DNA of 64,000 nucleotides from Zhengitettix transpicula (lineage: Eukaryota > Arthropoda > Insecta > Orthoptera > Tetrigidae), in NCBI GenBank assembly GCA_037074705.1, contig CM073590.1, positions 11,044,001 through 11,108,000 on the forward strand, written 5' to 3'. The first letter of the stretch is position 1; each line of letters starts with the position of its first letter. Both the position numbers and the translations under genes were made by a program. The notes beneath the pieces were generated by a model. It ran no database searches, was not told the DNA's origin, and worked only from the letters and a program-made list of their open reading frames with translations. Shown one piece after another: positions 44,643 through 57,784 of this stretch.

Positions 44643-46546
44643 AATCTTATGTGACTATATTAATTTGTCATATTCTTTAAGTAACATTGAGCGGAAGAAT
44701 TTAGAACTTTTACTTTCTTTGTTTCCAGTTCTGAGAAGCGAGTTCTCTTCTCCGATATTACCTGAAACAAACAGAAAATTGGTTCAATTTTACTATATTA
44801 ATTAGAAATTATTAGATGCATCACATTTACACAAATATAAATTTAGTTCATCCTGTGATTCAGTTTATAATAAACTCTTTTCAAGAGCAATTTATAATTA
44901 GATACAGCGATTAATGCTTTCTGGTTTTCCCATTGTCTCAAAAACATTGAGAATACCAAATTAATATTTTATAACTAATTTTTAAACTACAAATATGATA
45001 CAGAACAAGTGTCTGAAGTAATTTGAAGAAAAAACAAGTAGAAAGACAATAAACCCTCTTAAATGTAATTTAAGAAGCATAAGAAATATAAAACTTATAA
45101 TTACAAATTTGATGTAAAATGTGTCAATGCACTTTATCTGATGTGGTGAAATATTTTCAACAATGAGCGTTTTATTGAAGTTTACAGTAAGGTGTTACGC
45201 GAACACCCAAGAATTCTTGTGAGAAATGTTGATTAGATTGTTAGAGTTCGTGATGGTGGCCATATTGGAGCAGGAAATGGCTTAATTACGAGCAGGAAGC
45301 GGACACCTCTCTCCGGACCAATGCTCTGGCGCTGGTACAGCTTCATAAACCACCGCACAAAACTCTATTCATGCATTAGATTCATATTTTATTTCTGTAG
45401 AGTTCAAATCCACGGGAATAAACTAGCTGACTTGAATAATCTGTGCACGTAGAAATTATCTCATGTCAGTCGCACCCTTTAAAGAAACTGTGCAGTTTAG
45501 AGTAGTTGGGATCGTACCAATAATTCAAGCTCTGAATTTTTAAAGGCATACCGTAGATCCACTCAGTGAAACACCACTATGTCAGCATTTATTCTAATCT
45601 AATCATGCATTGAAGCCAATGTTGCCCCATATTCGGCGGAGAAACATTTCGTAATATTGTATAAATTTTTGATAAATCAGTTGAATCTAATATTAATTTG
45701 GTAGAGTTAGTCACTGAAGTGATATCGGCTTATTCATTCCTGTTCTCAGATTGAGAGTATTTTTGTATCACAAGCAATTTTCAGAGTCAGCGTTGTGTGC
45801 TCATCGGTAAAATATTGTGTGCAAATAATTTCTTTGTATATTTACTCTGAGATGTATTGATGTTCAGTTTTATCTGTTTGTTTCAACCTGAAGTACTCTT
45901 AAATATTCAACAATATATGAATATATTGTTCTTATAAAGAACAGAAGATGTAACATTAAATATTTACAATTATATTAGTTAGAACGAATTATAGCTTTCC
46001 CACATAATCATTAATTTTATCTAGATAGCTACATATTCATTTGTTATGACATATTTAGGGTAGAACACATTGACATTTTGTCAGAACACTTTCCCTTCTT
46101 CACTTCTGACCTTCCTCCTGTTTACCAAAGGTTAACGTGGGCCTCGCCGCTTCTTAGTCCTTGTTTCCTGGTATAATATCTAGAGCGTTCTACTTCATAT
46201 ACGACGACGTCTTCTTCCGAGGCAACTGTAATTTACTGTAAACATTTCATAAAACTAGACTGTTTGTTTCCGAAAATAAATATAAAACACATATAGTGTG
46301 AATAGTGTTACGAAATATTGTCCCGTTGCTCGCTATACAATTTTTGGATAGAACAAATATTCGCAAAAAATAATCTTCGTCCGTTCCCTCTTAATAAGGA
46401 CAATAAAACATACGTGATTTTTAATTCATCAGGAGATCGTAACACACGTAATTATGCAGAAAGTTTATATGCTCTTCAGCAAACATCAACTAAGTCAAAC
46501 CATCTGTGATTTGATTTAATCCTTTTCAGTGTCTCTAGAACCAAAT

Positions 46547-47085
46547 ACTTTTTTTTAGTAACAGGCAAATGATAGCAACATCCCTCAGGACCAAACACTA
46601 GAAGAAGATTAAGGTGTAGACAGACTATGTATAGAGAATCCACATAGTGGTAACTCCCCTCATAGCATAGGAAAGGGAGTGAAATGGGGAATGCGGAAAG
46701 GTAGAGCAAGGTAGCCAAGGGTTAACTAGGGTCCCCGGACTATGGTTTAAGGATCCTACCCGGCAATTCGCCTAAAAGTGATGCAGAGAAACCCCTAGAA
46801 AAACCTGCATCAGGTAGGTCGGGCATTTGGTACTTGTCCCACGTCCTTCCGAAGGCGGGAGAGGGTTTTCTGTGGGGTTGCAGCTTTCCCCTCCCTTTGC
46901 ATTGACCAATTTAGGATGCAGCTGGCCGACTGTTCCAATAGTAATAGCTGATAACTCTTACCGTATGCCCAAGGTCTGCGACCCCGGAACACACACCTCT
47001 CAAAACAGGCCGAGGTGCCTCTGCATGTGGGAACCTTAGTTCAAAAACCAGAGAGATGATAAGGCATCCCGAAAGGTAGCCGCTG
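46547..47085 (-). mobile_element. R retroposon copy, near full length
   Basis: Minus-oriented copy. The poly(A) tail is the T-run at 46550-46557. The 3' variant GAAGATTAAGGTGTAGACAG is shared with the 12.7-kb copy. The body is complete through CTGCATCAGGTAGGTCGGGC, GTCCCACGTCCTTCCG, GGTCTGCGACCCCGGAA and CAGGCCGAGGTGCC up to AGGCATCCCGAAAGGTAGCC near 47085. It includes a copy-specific change in the loop of the palindrome. No clear target duplication found. Confidence 0.88.
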
Positions 47086-49914
47086 GATGCATTTATTTTA
47101 AAAAACAAATTTTCGTCCGTACAGCGAGATTGATAACATCACCACGTAGAAAATTCATTTAGGTTTCCTTTACATAAATACAGTTTCACTTTGGGATAAC
47201 TCCATTTTTAGTTGTAAGACGGGAAGTAACTCCACCTAAGTATCCAAACATTAATATGTCGAAGCATATGAACTGAAATCACATTAATAAAAATAACAAA
47301 ATAAGAATGTTAAAACTCATTGTTACATTTAGTCTCAGCTGTCATAGCTAGTGCCATTTTTATGCATCTCATTTTCATTTTAAAATTCCATTAAGCTCGT
47401 TTTCGACAATTTCTTTATAAAATGAATATTTTGTATAAAAGGTCTGAATAATCAGATGCATACATTCCAGTTCCGAAGATAAAAAAGTGAATCAGTAATT
47501 ATATGCATTTACATTGCCATTAATATCGAAGGTCTAAAGCATTATGAAGGTTATTTGAACGAAAATAATATTTTAAAAATATTCAGCACCTTAATAAACG
47601 ATGAAAATTAAGTATTTATAATTTTAATGCAAACGGTATAGATATCGGAGTCATATTTTTATATATTAACAAATGACGTAAATAATAAATCCTTAGATAT
47701 TCTGTAAATTGTCCTCATTTTAAATTCACACTTCATAAACACTTTACTTAAATAAAAAACAACGACTGCACATAGTATATCATAGTTATTCATTTTGGGA
47801 AAAGAAAAGTAAAAGAACAAGTAAAATAAAGTAATTTAATTAAGTTCACAAACCAATGTTTTGTTGAAACAATTTAATCAAGCAGAGTTGCAGGTAAATT
47901 GTTTCAATAGAGATTAAAAATTTACATAGTCCATTGTTTGTGATGTACATAATATTTTACGTCTCCCAATACAAGTAGGCTGTTTTAGCTTATCCCGGAC
48001 GAATTTCCATGATTTCTTTTCCATGCAGTATTTAAGTAAAGCGTAAATAGCATCTGTTTGTCTTCTGACTGCGAATGTTTCCCACCCGAATGAATTTACT
48101 CTATCTCGACGATGAACAAGTTTCCATTTTACAATATTTTCAGTTCTATTCTGATTTCATTCGATTCCTCTACAAGGTATTTACCATAAGGATACCAAAC
48201 CCTGTTCTACACTCGACTGTGGGACGAAGCAGCGAGCATGTTGATTGACGCTGCTTTAATTTAAAATTCACAAAAAAAGACATGGTAGGATTCCCTTGCT
48301 TTTCGAGATGCATAATTCACCTGTCGTTACCTACTGAAATTTGAAGTCAAAATAATTGGTATATACTTGCAGCTATTTACTTGATTTCTTTTAAAAATTC
48401 CCACTCATCCAAAACGCGTTTAATCTGTCCTAAAGTGATACAGTCGTTGCCAAGGCTCTAATTTTAGAATTACTGTTCATTTGTAAGTAATATATTATGA
48501 GCAGTGATGATCCGATTACACTTCCCTGAAACAACCATGATGTAATTTTTCACTTTACGACGGTAACGATATAGGTGAATGAATAACAATATTATCTATA
48601 ATTTACATGAAAACTTTTGTATATTAATTGCAGAAGAGCAAACTATATGATAAAATTGACCTGATTAACTTTTCTAATGCAGAAATCAAACGACCATAAA
48701 ATTAGGCGTTGTAGAGCCCGTTATTCTATCACTTTATTATACACTTCACACAGGCGTCCACGTGTTTTACAACAAATGTTCGAATATTTAAAACCAATAA
48801 ATTGAATACATCTGTACTTCAGAAGTACTTATAGTAAAATTGAAACAATATAATCTATTATAAAAAATAATTTCGTCTAATTTAAAGAATCAGATATACA
48901 TTATAATACGATATAGTACGAATAACGAAAGGGGAAACGCTGATCAAGAATAGAAAATCAACAGGGAAGGCAACAAACCAATTTTAGGTTTAAATGAAAG
49001 AGAAGAAAAGATAAACAGCGAGGAGAAAAGTAAACGAAAATATAGTATACAAAGAAATAGAAATTTTTACTCCATAGTTTCTAACATTCATTGTTAGTAC
49101 ACGAAAGCCTGAACATAATAGCATTAGTCAAGCACGTGTAATCTGCTATAAACAAATTAGATACCTTGCTTGCTGCAAGATAGTAAACCTGATTTGGGAG
49201 AGTCAAATATTAAACCTACGTAACGGGGACAAAAATAGTCGAATAATAGTTTCTATAATGTAACGTGGGGACAAAGAAAGACTTCCCCGAAAAACTGTGA
49301 AGTGTGAGGGATCGTAGCTGTGGAGTCTTTTAGGCCAGTTAAAGTGTAAAATAGAAACAGTTAATAGTAATGAATCGGTCGAACGGGACGTCAAGAAGTG
49401 CAATAGTTCCTGATTCTAGTCGTCGAGGACACTTTTATTGACAAGAAAGGAGCATACGTGAGAGATTATGTAATATTTTTTGTAAATAGCTCTACGCACA
49501 TCAGCGGTTATTCACGAGCTTTACTAACATACTTTGCTTTTGTTAATAAATAGTTAAAACTATCACATGTGCTTCTTTTAAAAAAAGACCCTATGCTAGC
49601 AAAGAAAGTTGTAAGCTGAAGCCAAATTAATTTTGTCTGACATCCGATTACAATAATGTTTCTCGTTTGTCTAAACAAAGATAAACTACATCTTTCTGTA
49701 AATGTAACAAGACATTAACTATACCTTTCATAATTCCCATGCCTATCATAAGTATGTTCCGTGTTTACTCATATGACATCAAGAGTTATGTCCATCCAAA
49801 TCATGTGATGTCTGTATAAGTATAAAAATATTATTTGCTTTACTCAAGACGCGTAGCCTTAGAGGCTAAGTAATAGAACGCAAATAAAAACTTTTATAGA
49901 TTTAACAACAGAAA
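47086..49914. other. No gene recognised
   Basis: A+T-rich throughout. The 66-codon minus frame at 49203-49403 lies in a G+C-richer patch but has no known domain. Confidence 0.6.
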
Positions 49915-50045
49915 ACCCACCTCCAGTCAATGGAAGAACGTGGAACAAGTACCAATAGTCCGGTCAAAATGATTCTCTAGAGTTTTTCCTGCATCACATT
50001 ATATTAAGTTATAACCACAGGGGCCATTGTTCTAACTTACTATAC
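49915..50045 (+). mobile_element. R retroposon fragment, degenerate
   Basis: Only the middle of the family remains: AGAAAACCCACCTCC, GAACAAGTACCAATAG, GAGTTTTTCCTGCATCACAT and CAGGGGCCATTGTTC in the right order, with many changes. Confidence 0.6.
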
Positions 50046-51736
50046 TATAACAGGGATGCGGCCACATTGTGCATAACCGACAAGTAACGTTTTTCTTTTT
50101 TTAAAAGAAAGAAATCTGTGGAAGTGGCAGAATAAAATACATAAAAAATATAAAAACAGACTAATTATAATTATTAACACAAAGCGTATACTGATAAATA
50201 TCGTCTGAAATACATAAATCGCAAGTTTTTTCCCCCAAGACGAAAAGAGCAAATCGATCTAAATTAAAAATTATCATACAAAAACAAATAGTGTAATGGA
50301 ATTTAGGACACATGTTTTAATTGGAATTATTATTTATTTACGATAAACTAATTATTGGCATAGCCCTAAATATTCGCTGTAGTGCTTGACAGGCTGCTAT
50401 TGTTTTTTTCGTATTTCGTTTGTGAGAGAGACAGAGTCATGGAATATTTTACAGGAACCTGAATTTCCGAATAAAAACAAATGAAATCTAATTAATATAG
50501 AACTAACAGAATACAGTGTTAGAGCGACGTAAGCAACATCTGTATCGACAGATTAGTTAAATAACTTTAGTTCCTAATAATCCCTGATATTTTGGTGGAG
50601 ATAGAATGTAGTATTGCAGAGTTAAAATACTTTAGCTCTAAGCGCTTGCAGTAGAAATTAATAATTCATTCTAAACTTTACGTTACACAATCTACAACAC
50701 AGGAGTAGTGAACATATGTCTACAAAAGGAACAAAATTTAATATTCAACGAGTGTGGGTACGCAGTTTACTAGTTGTAACAGAGATACTGCTCTGAGGAA
50801 TTCCCAAAGCTATAATACTGCTCCAGCACTGCTTTTGTTAGAATAAATTAATACAACTTACTAAGAGTTCAAGGGGAGGAGTAAGACTCAGCGAAGCAGT
50901 ATACGAAATATATTAAATAAGTTAAATTTAAGAATATCAACGATATTACCAAGCGTTAAAATCAAACATATATATATATATATACTGTGGTATTTAAAAT
51001 GAAATAATTGATTACTGAACAAATTTGGACTCGTATTGTTGGCGGCGTAAAAACACACGAGTTGTATACAAGAATATGTGGCAATAATGCATGCTTGCTG
51101 GGATTGTAGAAATTCATTTTACGAGACGCAGAGGTCCAGTTTGTGGGGAGTAGTGCTCTAGTGTGTATGGTAGGAGACGGAAGAGAAAGGACATAAATTC
51201 AGAAAGTGTGTGGCTGTATATAGTCTAGCAGCTACAATATCCAGAAATATCTACGGTTCTCGAGTCTATGAGCGAATAACTGCATCGATACAACGCCGAG
51301 TATTATTTTCCCTGACCGGAATAGTTCTGAGTCTAGCTTTCATTCATGAGTTAGACATTTTTCTTCAAGCATTGGGAGTCCCAGGTTATTGCATCCAGCA
51401 GATACAAAACTTTTGAGTGTGATAGAAGGAACAGCGAATCAAGTGTAGTGAGACAATTTGGCAAGCAGTACGTGTTGCCCATTAAATTCAGTGTATAATG
51501 GCCTGTCTATAAAGTGTTAATAATTGTGTGCCCTGGGTACAAGAAAACATTAAGGTAAAACAGCACAACTTACTATCTGTAAACCCACAAGTAAATGATA
51601 TTATTGTGGAAATCTCCACGTTCAGATTTTAAATTTCATATCTCATATTTTGTATTGTAATGTTCAATTGATTGTTTGAATTAATTCCTTGATAGCTTCG
51701 TGAATTTGATTGTTTAATAAGCATTCCTTATTGAAG
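50046..51736. other. No gene recognised
   Basis: A+T-rich. A moderately G+C-richer stretch at 51050-51530 lies upstream of the LTR/primer-site-like module and might be part of an old LTR element. The 68-codon frame at 51210-51416 is unrecognised. An AT microsatellite is at 50968-50984. Confidence 0.5.
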
Positions 51737-52095
51737 GCCCGGTGATCGGCCCTGAAAAATAGCCGTAGTATTATTGTAAAGTATTAATATGTAATGTAAT
51801 TTAAATAATTTGCTTTAATAAATTAATTTGTTTGTATATTTTAAATCTTGATTTTTTAAATAAAAATATCCAATCATGTTAATTGTTTTACTACAAAATT
51901 GGCGTCGACAAACGTGTGGCTTTTATAAGTAAAAATTTTAATTGTTTTGGTAATTATTTTATTGGCCGCCCGATTTTGCATTGTAATTATAAAATTAGAA
52001 TCACTACAAGTTGGCACTCGAACGTGCCGTTAATTTTCCTTTGTTTTTAATTAAATACTACAAATTGACGCTTCAACGTGGGGCTTTAAATTGTA
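51737..52095 (+). repeat. Triplicated LTR-end / primer-binding-site-like module
   Basis: Three sites show ACTACA, 2-4 bases, then a sequence related to the tRNA-Lys primer-binding site TGGCGCCCAACGTGGGGC. Site 1: ACTACA 51890-51895 with primer-site-like 51900-51920. Site 2: ACTACA 52003-52008 with TGGCACTCGAACGTGCCG at 52012-52029. Site 3: ACTACA 52057-52062 with 52066-52084, whose last ten bases AACGTGGGGC match exactly. LTR ends in CA directly before a primer site are standard for LTR retrotransposons. Upstream, GAAGGCCCGGTGATCGGCCC (51735-51754) and A+T-rich sequence with several AATAAA hexamers resemble an R/U5 region. No gag or pol is recognised downstream. Confidence 0.5.
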
Positions 52096-52724
52096 TATTT
52101 ATATAGAATATTACAATATATATATATATATTGCGGTGACCACCAATCAGAATAATGAAAGGATTTTTTGTAAATTCTTTTATATTTGTATTGTCCGCGT
52201 AATATTATGGCCCAGGTATTGTTGGAAACAGCCAACGTTGCATAAGAATGTGGAGGTTTTAGACGTATTATTGTCGGAATCGTTTGAGGTGGAAAGCTTT
52301 GACGAGCGAACCGTTATTATTGTTGAAGTGAATAAGTAGTGTTTTATGAGAGCTGTTCCAATGATTGGAATGTACGAAATTTCCATTGTAAATTTAGTAT
52401 AAAAATTGCGTACCGTCAGATTTATTAATATCATCAAATTTATTAAGATTATTATAAATTTTTCCTACAAGAATATTTGTCATGTAAATTTAATTCATTA
52501 TATTGTAACATTTACGGATTACTATAACTGTTAGAGGCCCGATAAGAATAAAGTTGTAGCATGTATGTAAAAGTTTGAACAAAATCCAACAAAATATAAA
52601 TTGGTAAAGCGTTTTGTATTTAAAATTTAATTGTTTTAATTATTTCATTTATCAAATCATAATTTATCACATTAATTGACCACACCGTGCTTTGTTAATA
52701 TCTTTAATTTGTATACCATATATT

Positions 52725-52727
<3 letters not shown>

Positions 52728-52775
<48 letters not shown>

Positions 52776-52776
52776 T
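52728..52776. repeat. (TA)n microsatellite
   Basis: TA run with one C interruption, about 48 bp. Confidence 0.92.
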
Positions 52777-53263
52777 GTAATACCAATTAAACAGGCTATT
52801 AATTGTTTTTAATATAATTTAATTGTTGGTGGAACGGGTGCTTAAAGACGACAATCAAGGCGGGTATTTCTTTGTTAACAATCGAGACTGGAAACCGCGC
52901 GCTTAGAGAACTCAGTATGCGTCGAGAACTGGGAGATAGCAGTTTGGTCCACATAGAGAAATAAAAACAGTAAAAGTCTGCGGATCCAGAATTATGAATA
53001 GGGCTATCTAGGAAGTCCAACAGCAAGATATAATAGTTTACATAAAACGCAAGTAAACAGTTTTGACGGAAAATCGCAGTTTGAAAGCAGAAGTTTTGCT
53101 TCACAAACTGAACTAATTTATGCATAGAGAGACTTTTAAGAGATCTACGTTTTTAAATACATAATAATTTTGTTAATTATTCCTAAATTAAGACCACCTT
53201 ATTAATCATTATTCATTAACATGGGGCAAATTAATTTATTTAATTAATCCCCGTTTTTAATCA

Positions 53264-53264
53264 T

Positions 53265-53308
<44 letters not shown>

Positions 53309-53325
53309 CGTGTGTGTGTGTGTGC
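53264..53325. repeat. (TA)n(TG)n compound microsatellite
   Basis: A TA run to about 53285 continues directly into TG repeats to 53325, with one CG interruption. Confidence 0.92.
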
Positions 53326-53426
53326 ATGAAGTTATCAGAAGTTTTTACTATAAGAGCCAAAGCACTTCATCTAAGATTGAATTAAAAATAGGAAAATGTA
53401 AAAAAGAAGCTATGAATAAATTTATT

Positions 53427-53556
53427 TAAAATGAAATAATTTAAGACTGATTGAAAATAATGAATAAGAAAGATAGCCAATTCCTTTCCTTAGGTGCGAT
53501 GAAGAGCCTTGAGCGACACAACTGCACTTATCAGTTGACAAAACACAAAAGCTTTT
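53427..53556 (-). mobile_element. Penelope 3' terminal fragment
   Basis: Minus-oriented: TTTAAGACTGATTGAAAATA, ATGAATAAGAAAGATAGCCA, then a jump to CCTTTCCTTAGGTGCGATGA and GCGACACAACTGCACTTATC, AGTTGACAAAAC. The block with the hammerhead-like GAAAC strand is deleted between AGCCAATT and CCTTTCC. No inverted partner is visible. Confidence 0.82.
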
Positions 53557-54193
53557 GAATCGTTGAAATTATTTTTTCAATCCAAAAAAACTAGATTTAT
53601 ATCTAAAAATTAAGATTGAATTAGGTGACGCGTATAATAATACTTCATCGCAGACTTTAATACCGGAGGAATTAATTTATTTAAACATTTTTTGCTACAA
53701 TAACCGTTATTATGTGGTAAAATATAGCCTAAATTATCTTTCAGATGGAAAACTCTTTACAAAACCTCCTTCGGGCAAATTTATCCATTTGTTTATCGTC
53801 ATATTTACGAAACAATATTTACTTTGCTATAATTTTGCAATAAGTTTCCCCTTTCAACCTTATTGTAGAACGAATTTTTGTTCCAAGATTTTTGTCCCAC
53901 AAAGTCTTCAGAAACCTTTTCGCTCCCTCAGTTTAATGTATTCCACCCTACCTGCTTTACTGTTTCGTAGCCGTGTACAGAATATCGCGGTTCATTCCCG
54001 TGGACTTATTGAGAATTTGTCTGAATTCTTGTGTATGGATCACAACATGCTGTTCCGGTCGCACTAATGACAAATAAGAATTTTCCAGGAGTTTCACTTC
54101 TCTTTTCTGGAGTCCACACTATCGTAGTTGTGTTATTTACTTGCACATCCCACCACATAATTTTTGTTTACATAAATGTCTACATATTTGTAG
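53557..54193. other. No gene recognised
   Basis: A 117-codon plus frame (53714-54067) shows no recognisable domain. Its hydrophobic, F/S-rich composition is common in antisense or chance frames of A+T-rich DNA. Confidence 0.5.
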
Positions 54194-54634
54194 TTTTTTT
54201 AGGGCAACAGGCTACTTGAGGGTAATCCACATGGTGGCAACTCCCCTTTAGGAAGGGATTTGAAAGCAGGGATGCAGAAGGGTAGAGGAAGGCAGCCAAG
54301 GGTTAACTAGGGGCCCTGGGATATATTTTATGGATCCTACTCTGCATTCACTTAAAAGTGATGCACGACAAACCCTAGAAAACCTGCATCAGGTAGGTCG
54401 GGCATTGGGTACTTATCCCACGCCCCTCCGATGGTTTTCTGTTGGGACGCAGCATTCTCTTCTCCAAGCCTCGATCAGTTTAGGAGGCAGCAGGCCGACT
54501 GTTCCAATGGGAACAACAAACAGATCTTACCGTATGCCCAAGGTCTGCAATCCCGGAACGTACACCTCTCAAAACAGGCCGAGGTGCCTCGGCTTGTGGG
54601 AACCTTAGTTCACAAACGGAGGGAGGAAACTTGG
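54194..54634 (-). mobile_element. R retroposon copy
   Basis: Minus-oriented copy. The tail is the T-run at 54194-54200 followed by AGGGCAACAGGCTACTTGAG, the same 3' end as the full-length 9.5-kb copy. The body is complete except for a short deletion near 54432 (the CTCTCCCGC block). It ends with AGGTGCCTCGGCTTGTGGG and CACAAACGGAGGGAGG. The palindrome is intact. Close to the 9.5 and 13.2 kb copies. Confidence 0.88.
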
Positions 54635-55565
54635 TAAATCGCTTTTCTATCCACACATTTATGGCGTAAGTGGAGACGCGTTTGGTAAAGTTGATTACTG
54701 TTCTTTTACTTCTATTACTATTTTATTCAGAATTTATAGGTTATTTTGAATGTTCTTTGCACCTGCGGTGCTATTTATTTTCTTATAAATTATGAAATCA
54801 ACTGCGAAAAGTCTTTAAAAAATCCAATAAGTCCCATTGCATATGTGAACATAAAAATAGAAACTCGCGGTGAGCAGTAATATTTCTGTGTCCTTATATG
54901 GTATGGCCTTATTCATTCCGCAATAGAAGCAGAACAACTTACAATTTATTATTTAGTATTAACTTAAATCGACAATTCATAATTCCCTTATTTTATTATT
55001 CATTAATTTCAATAGAGAAAGAATCGCAATTACGAAAAATAATATTATACAATAGGTAAATTATTCATAAATTTGTTGCACGTTCGGAAATATTGATTAA
55101 TAAATGTTTAAAAATGCAGTTATTGGTGATTATGAGCTACAATCACACGAAACATTAAATAGTGAATAAAGTTTTATGAATTTAAAATTGCATTACGTTG
55201 AAAATTTTTTAAAACCCCATTTTATTCCCGCTGACAGACGAGAAGAAGGGGTGGACAGTGTACAAAACCCGGAACAGTCAACATGATAAGATAACGGAGG
55301 TATCGAAGTCAGATAGTCTTCCGAATATAATTAAATAAATATTTACAAAAATGAAGTTATAAACGCCAAATAAAATATAGATACTAGAAAAATTAGAGGG
55401 GAATTTTTCAGAATTCTTTGATTTGTCTTTGTAAACAACAACTAATCTTTGTGTTTCTGAAAAAAATTGTAATGTTTCCAGACTTATTTGGCTATTTATT
55501 TATATAATTAAAATATTTATAATAATTTATTATTTATAATAATACAGTCCTATATAGTTAGAAAG

Positions 55566-55607
<42 letters not shown>

Positions 55608-56940
55608 AAATAGTGTCGATTATGACTGACCAGAGATAAAAAGGAACGAAATATATATGGATACGTATTGACTGGAAATTTAGTATAAGTAAAATATATA
55701 TCAAATAGAAAACTAATTTGTAATATTTTTTAAAATGAAATGCCTCTAATTTGTTATTCCTTTTCTTGTCAGGACAACTTAAGATTCATTTGCGTGGGGA
55801 GGGGCCTACAAAATTAATTTCAAACAACTATGTGATATTCAAAAGAAAAATATTAATATTTAAAAGAGAAAACCTTATTCTTTTCAATACACATGAAAAA
55901 TAAAAACGACTAATATTAGGAAATATTACTTACACAGATCTGTACTAGATAAATTCTCTAAGTTGAAAAAAATGCCGTTTGCCTGAACAAATTATTTATT
56001 TGTAAATCATTGACTTTTTAATTTGATGAATATGAATCTGAAAAGCTTTGAACACGAATAGCACGAGGAGGGAAATTAATTACAAAGTATCTACTAAATT
56101 CTGATGAAAATCGTCGACCACCAGATTATATTTTTATATTCCCGTCTCTTATACAATGATATCGAGTTCTTCAACTGAAATAAATTTCATTATTAAATGA
56201 AATGTAAATTTGATTGTTGTTTATTTAATCTCTTCTTAATATTTAATACCATCCGGCAATTATCATATAATAAAAAATAACCAATACAGTCAATATGCCA
56301 GATGTTTTAAATTTATTAAACCAACATTTTTGGGTTTAATTAATTAATCAAATTTTTGGGCATATTGGCTATATTGCTAATTTATTCATCTTTCCTTCCT
56401 ATATATTGTCTTCTTCTTCATTACATATTCCTCTTTCTCTTTCCTATTTCCAATATAATTATATAATTACTTTTCATGTTTGAACAAGTACCATCACACA
56501 CGGACATGGTCACAGTGAGATGAAACTATATAAGTAATATGTATAGATTTGTATGTTATTACAACCTAAATACATGCAATATAATTAATATTACTATTAC
56601 CTGTTTACATGTATATAATTTAAGACAGTCTTTTTGTGTGTTCTTCGAATTTTGACATCCTATTGGTTTAACACCAGAATATTTTATCGCATACTACTAT
56701 TTTTAATTTTCATAATGCTATATGATTTCATGTTTATAACAGTTTACAACAGCCTTAGGACTGAATTAATATTGATGAGGATAAATACAAATAAGAAGCA
56801 GCAGTTTAAACACTTCGTCGTCCGACACCTTCATGAATGACTGCTTTGGAAACACTTCGTAAATTTCACAGCTCTTGCGAATGTATCTGGGAAACACTCC
56901 GCGTTCAAGTAGAGGTTGTCATGTCATAGAGAACTTTTTC
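54635..56940. other. No gene recognised
   Basis: Strongly A+T-rich. An AT microsatellite lies at 55568-55602. The 68-codon frame at 56634-56840 is unrecognised. Confidence 0.6.
55568..55602. repeat. (TA)n microsatellite
   Basis: Uninterrupted TA run of about 35 bp. Confidence 0.92.
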
Positions 56941-57310
56941 GGTAGAGTGTATTGTTCCGTTATTTAACAGCACACGCTGTGTGGAGACGGTTTGAATCGT
57001 TGCGCGTGGTAAATTAATGAGCACATGACACTATGCGAACTACAGAAGCAAATAATCACGAATTACTAGGTTGTGGTGGTGATTAATATTTCCTAAACGC
57101 TTTGACTTGGTCAAAATCGTTTATAGGATGGTCCCTAGCTGGCAAAGAACGCGGTAAGAAAGGCTGCTTTGACGATTAATTGCGAACTTGCTGCCGTGCA
57201 TTAATTAATGCAGAGGAGTTTGATTACAGCGAAGAATATTGGGACTCACCCGTGCACGAAAATAGCGTACACCATTAGGGAGAGCGGGATCGTTAATTCA
57301 CACTGGCATA
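56941..57310. promoter_or_regulatory. Homeodomain-site-rich noncoding patch
   Basis: A perfect 16-bp palindrome TGCATTAATTAATGCA at 57197-57212 contains two TAATTA-type homeodomain cores. More TAAT/ATTA cores lie at about 57013 (AATTAATGAGC), 57084 (GTGATTAATATT), 57174 (GATTAATTGCG) and 57293 (GTTAATTC). The patch is G+C-richer than its flanks, has no long open frame and matches no repeat in this window. This would suit a cis-regulatory element. A+T-rich DNA produces such cores by chance, so confidence is low. Confidence 0.25.
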
Positions 57311-57784
57311 CAGAAAATTGGGCAGACTTGTAGAAAAACGTTGGCATAAAATCACGCCTTCATAAATCAAACGAGAGAAGAGACGCGGAAAAACATTTAT
57401 TTAACGATATCCGTTATTAAAAGTTACTATAGCAGTTTGACTTAGTCTCCATGATACTGCACACTTCTTCCTTTCGACTATCATCAAGACACTGACTTGA
57501 AACAACAGTATGTATGTATGTTGGTAACCAAATCCTAAACTTCAGTTCAGATCTGAATCGCAAACCTATAAAATTGTCTCAGTTTAGCATCTTGAAACCT
57601 CCAAGATACACGATAAATGATTTAAATGAGCGCAGCGTGATTTTAAGAACGATTTACATTGACGTAGCTGAAGTCTACAGTGTTTGGTTTGGGTCCTTCA
57701 ATTCGCAAGTAACAACGTGTGAAGAACTCAATATATCACATTTACTGATCATTCTATCATGTTGATGACGTATTCCAATGGCGA

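Larger units (their letters stand above)
43481..46546. other. No gene recognised
   Basis: Strongly A+T-rich (44280-45130 especially). A patch at 45240-45360 reads openly on the plus strand (RVRDGGHIGAGNGLITSRK) but is short and unassigned. The 63-codon frame at 46318-46509 is unrecognised. Confidence 0.55.
52096..53426. other. No gene recognised; microsatellites
   Basis: A second GAGGCCCGATAAG motif (52535-52547) suggests another LTR-like fragment. Frames at 52091-52339 (plus), 52180-52437 (minus) and 52799-53125 (minus, 108 codons) have no recognisable domain. TA and TG runs are listed separately. Confidence 0.5.

Noticed and set aside
52799..53125. 108-codon minus-strand ORF near the LTR-like module as a gag fragment
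   Set aside because: No zinc knuckle or capsid motif and no continuity with the primer-site-like module.
53714..54067. 117-codon plus-strand ORF
   Set aside because: No domain or conserved motif; low-complexity F/S/L-rich composition expected from A+T-rich DNA.
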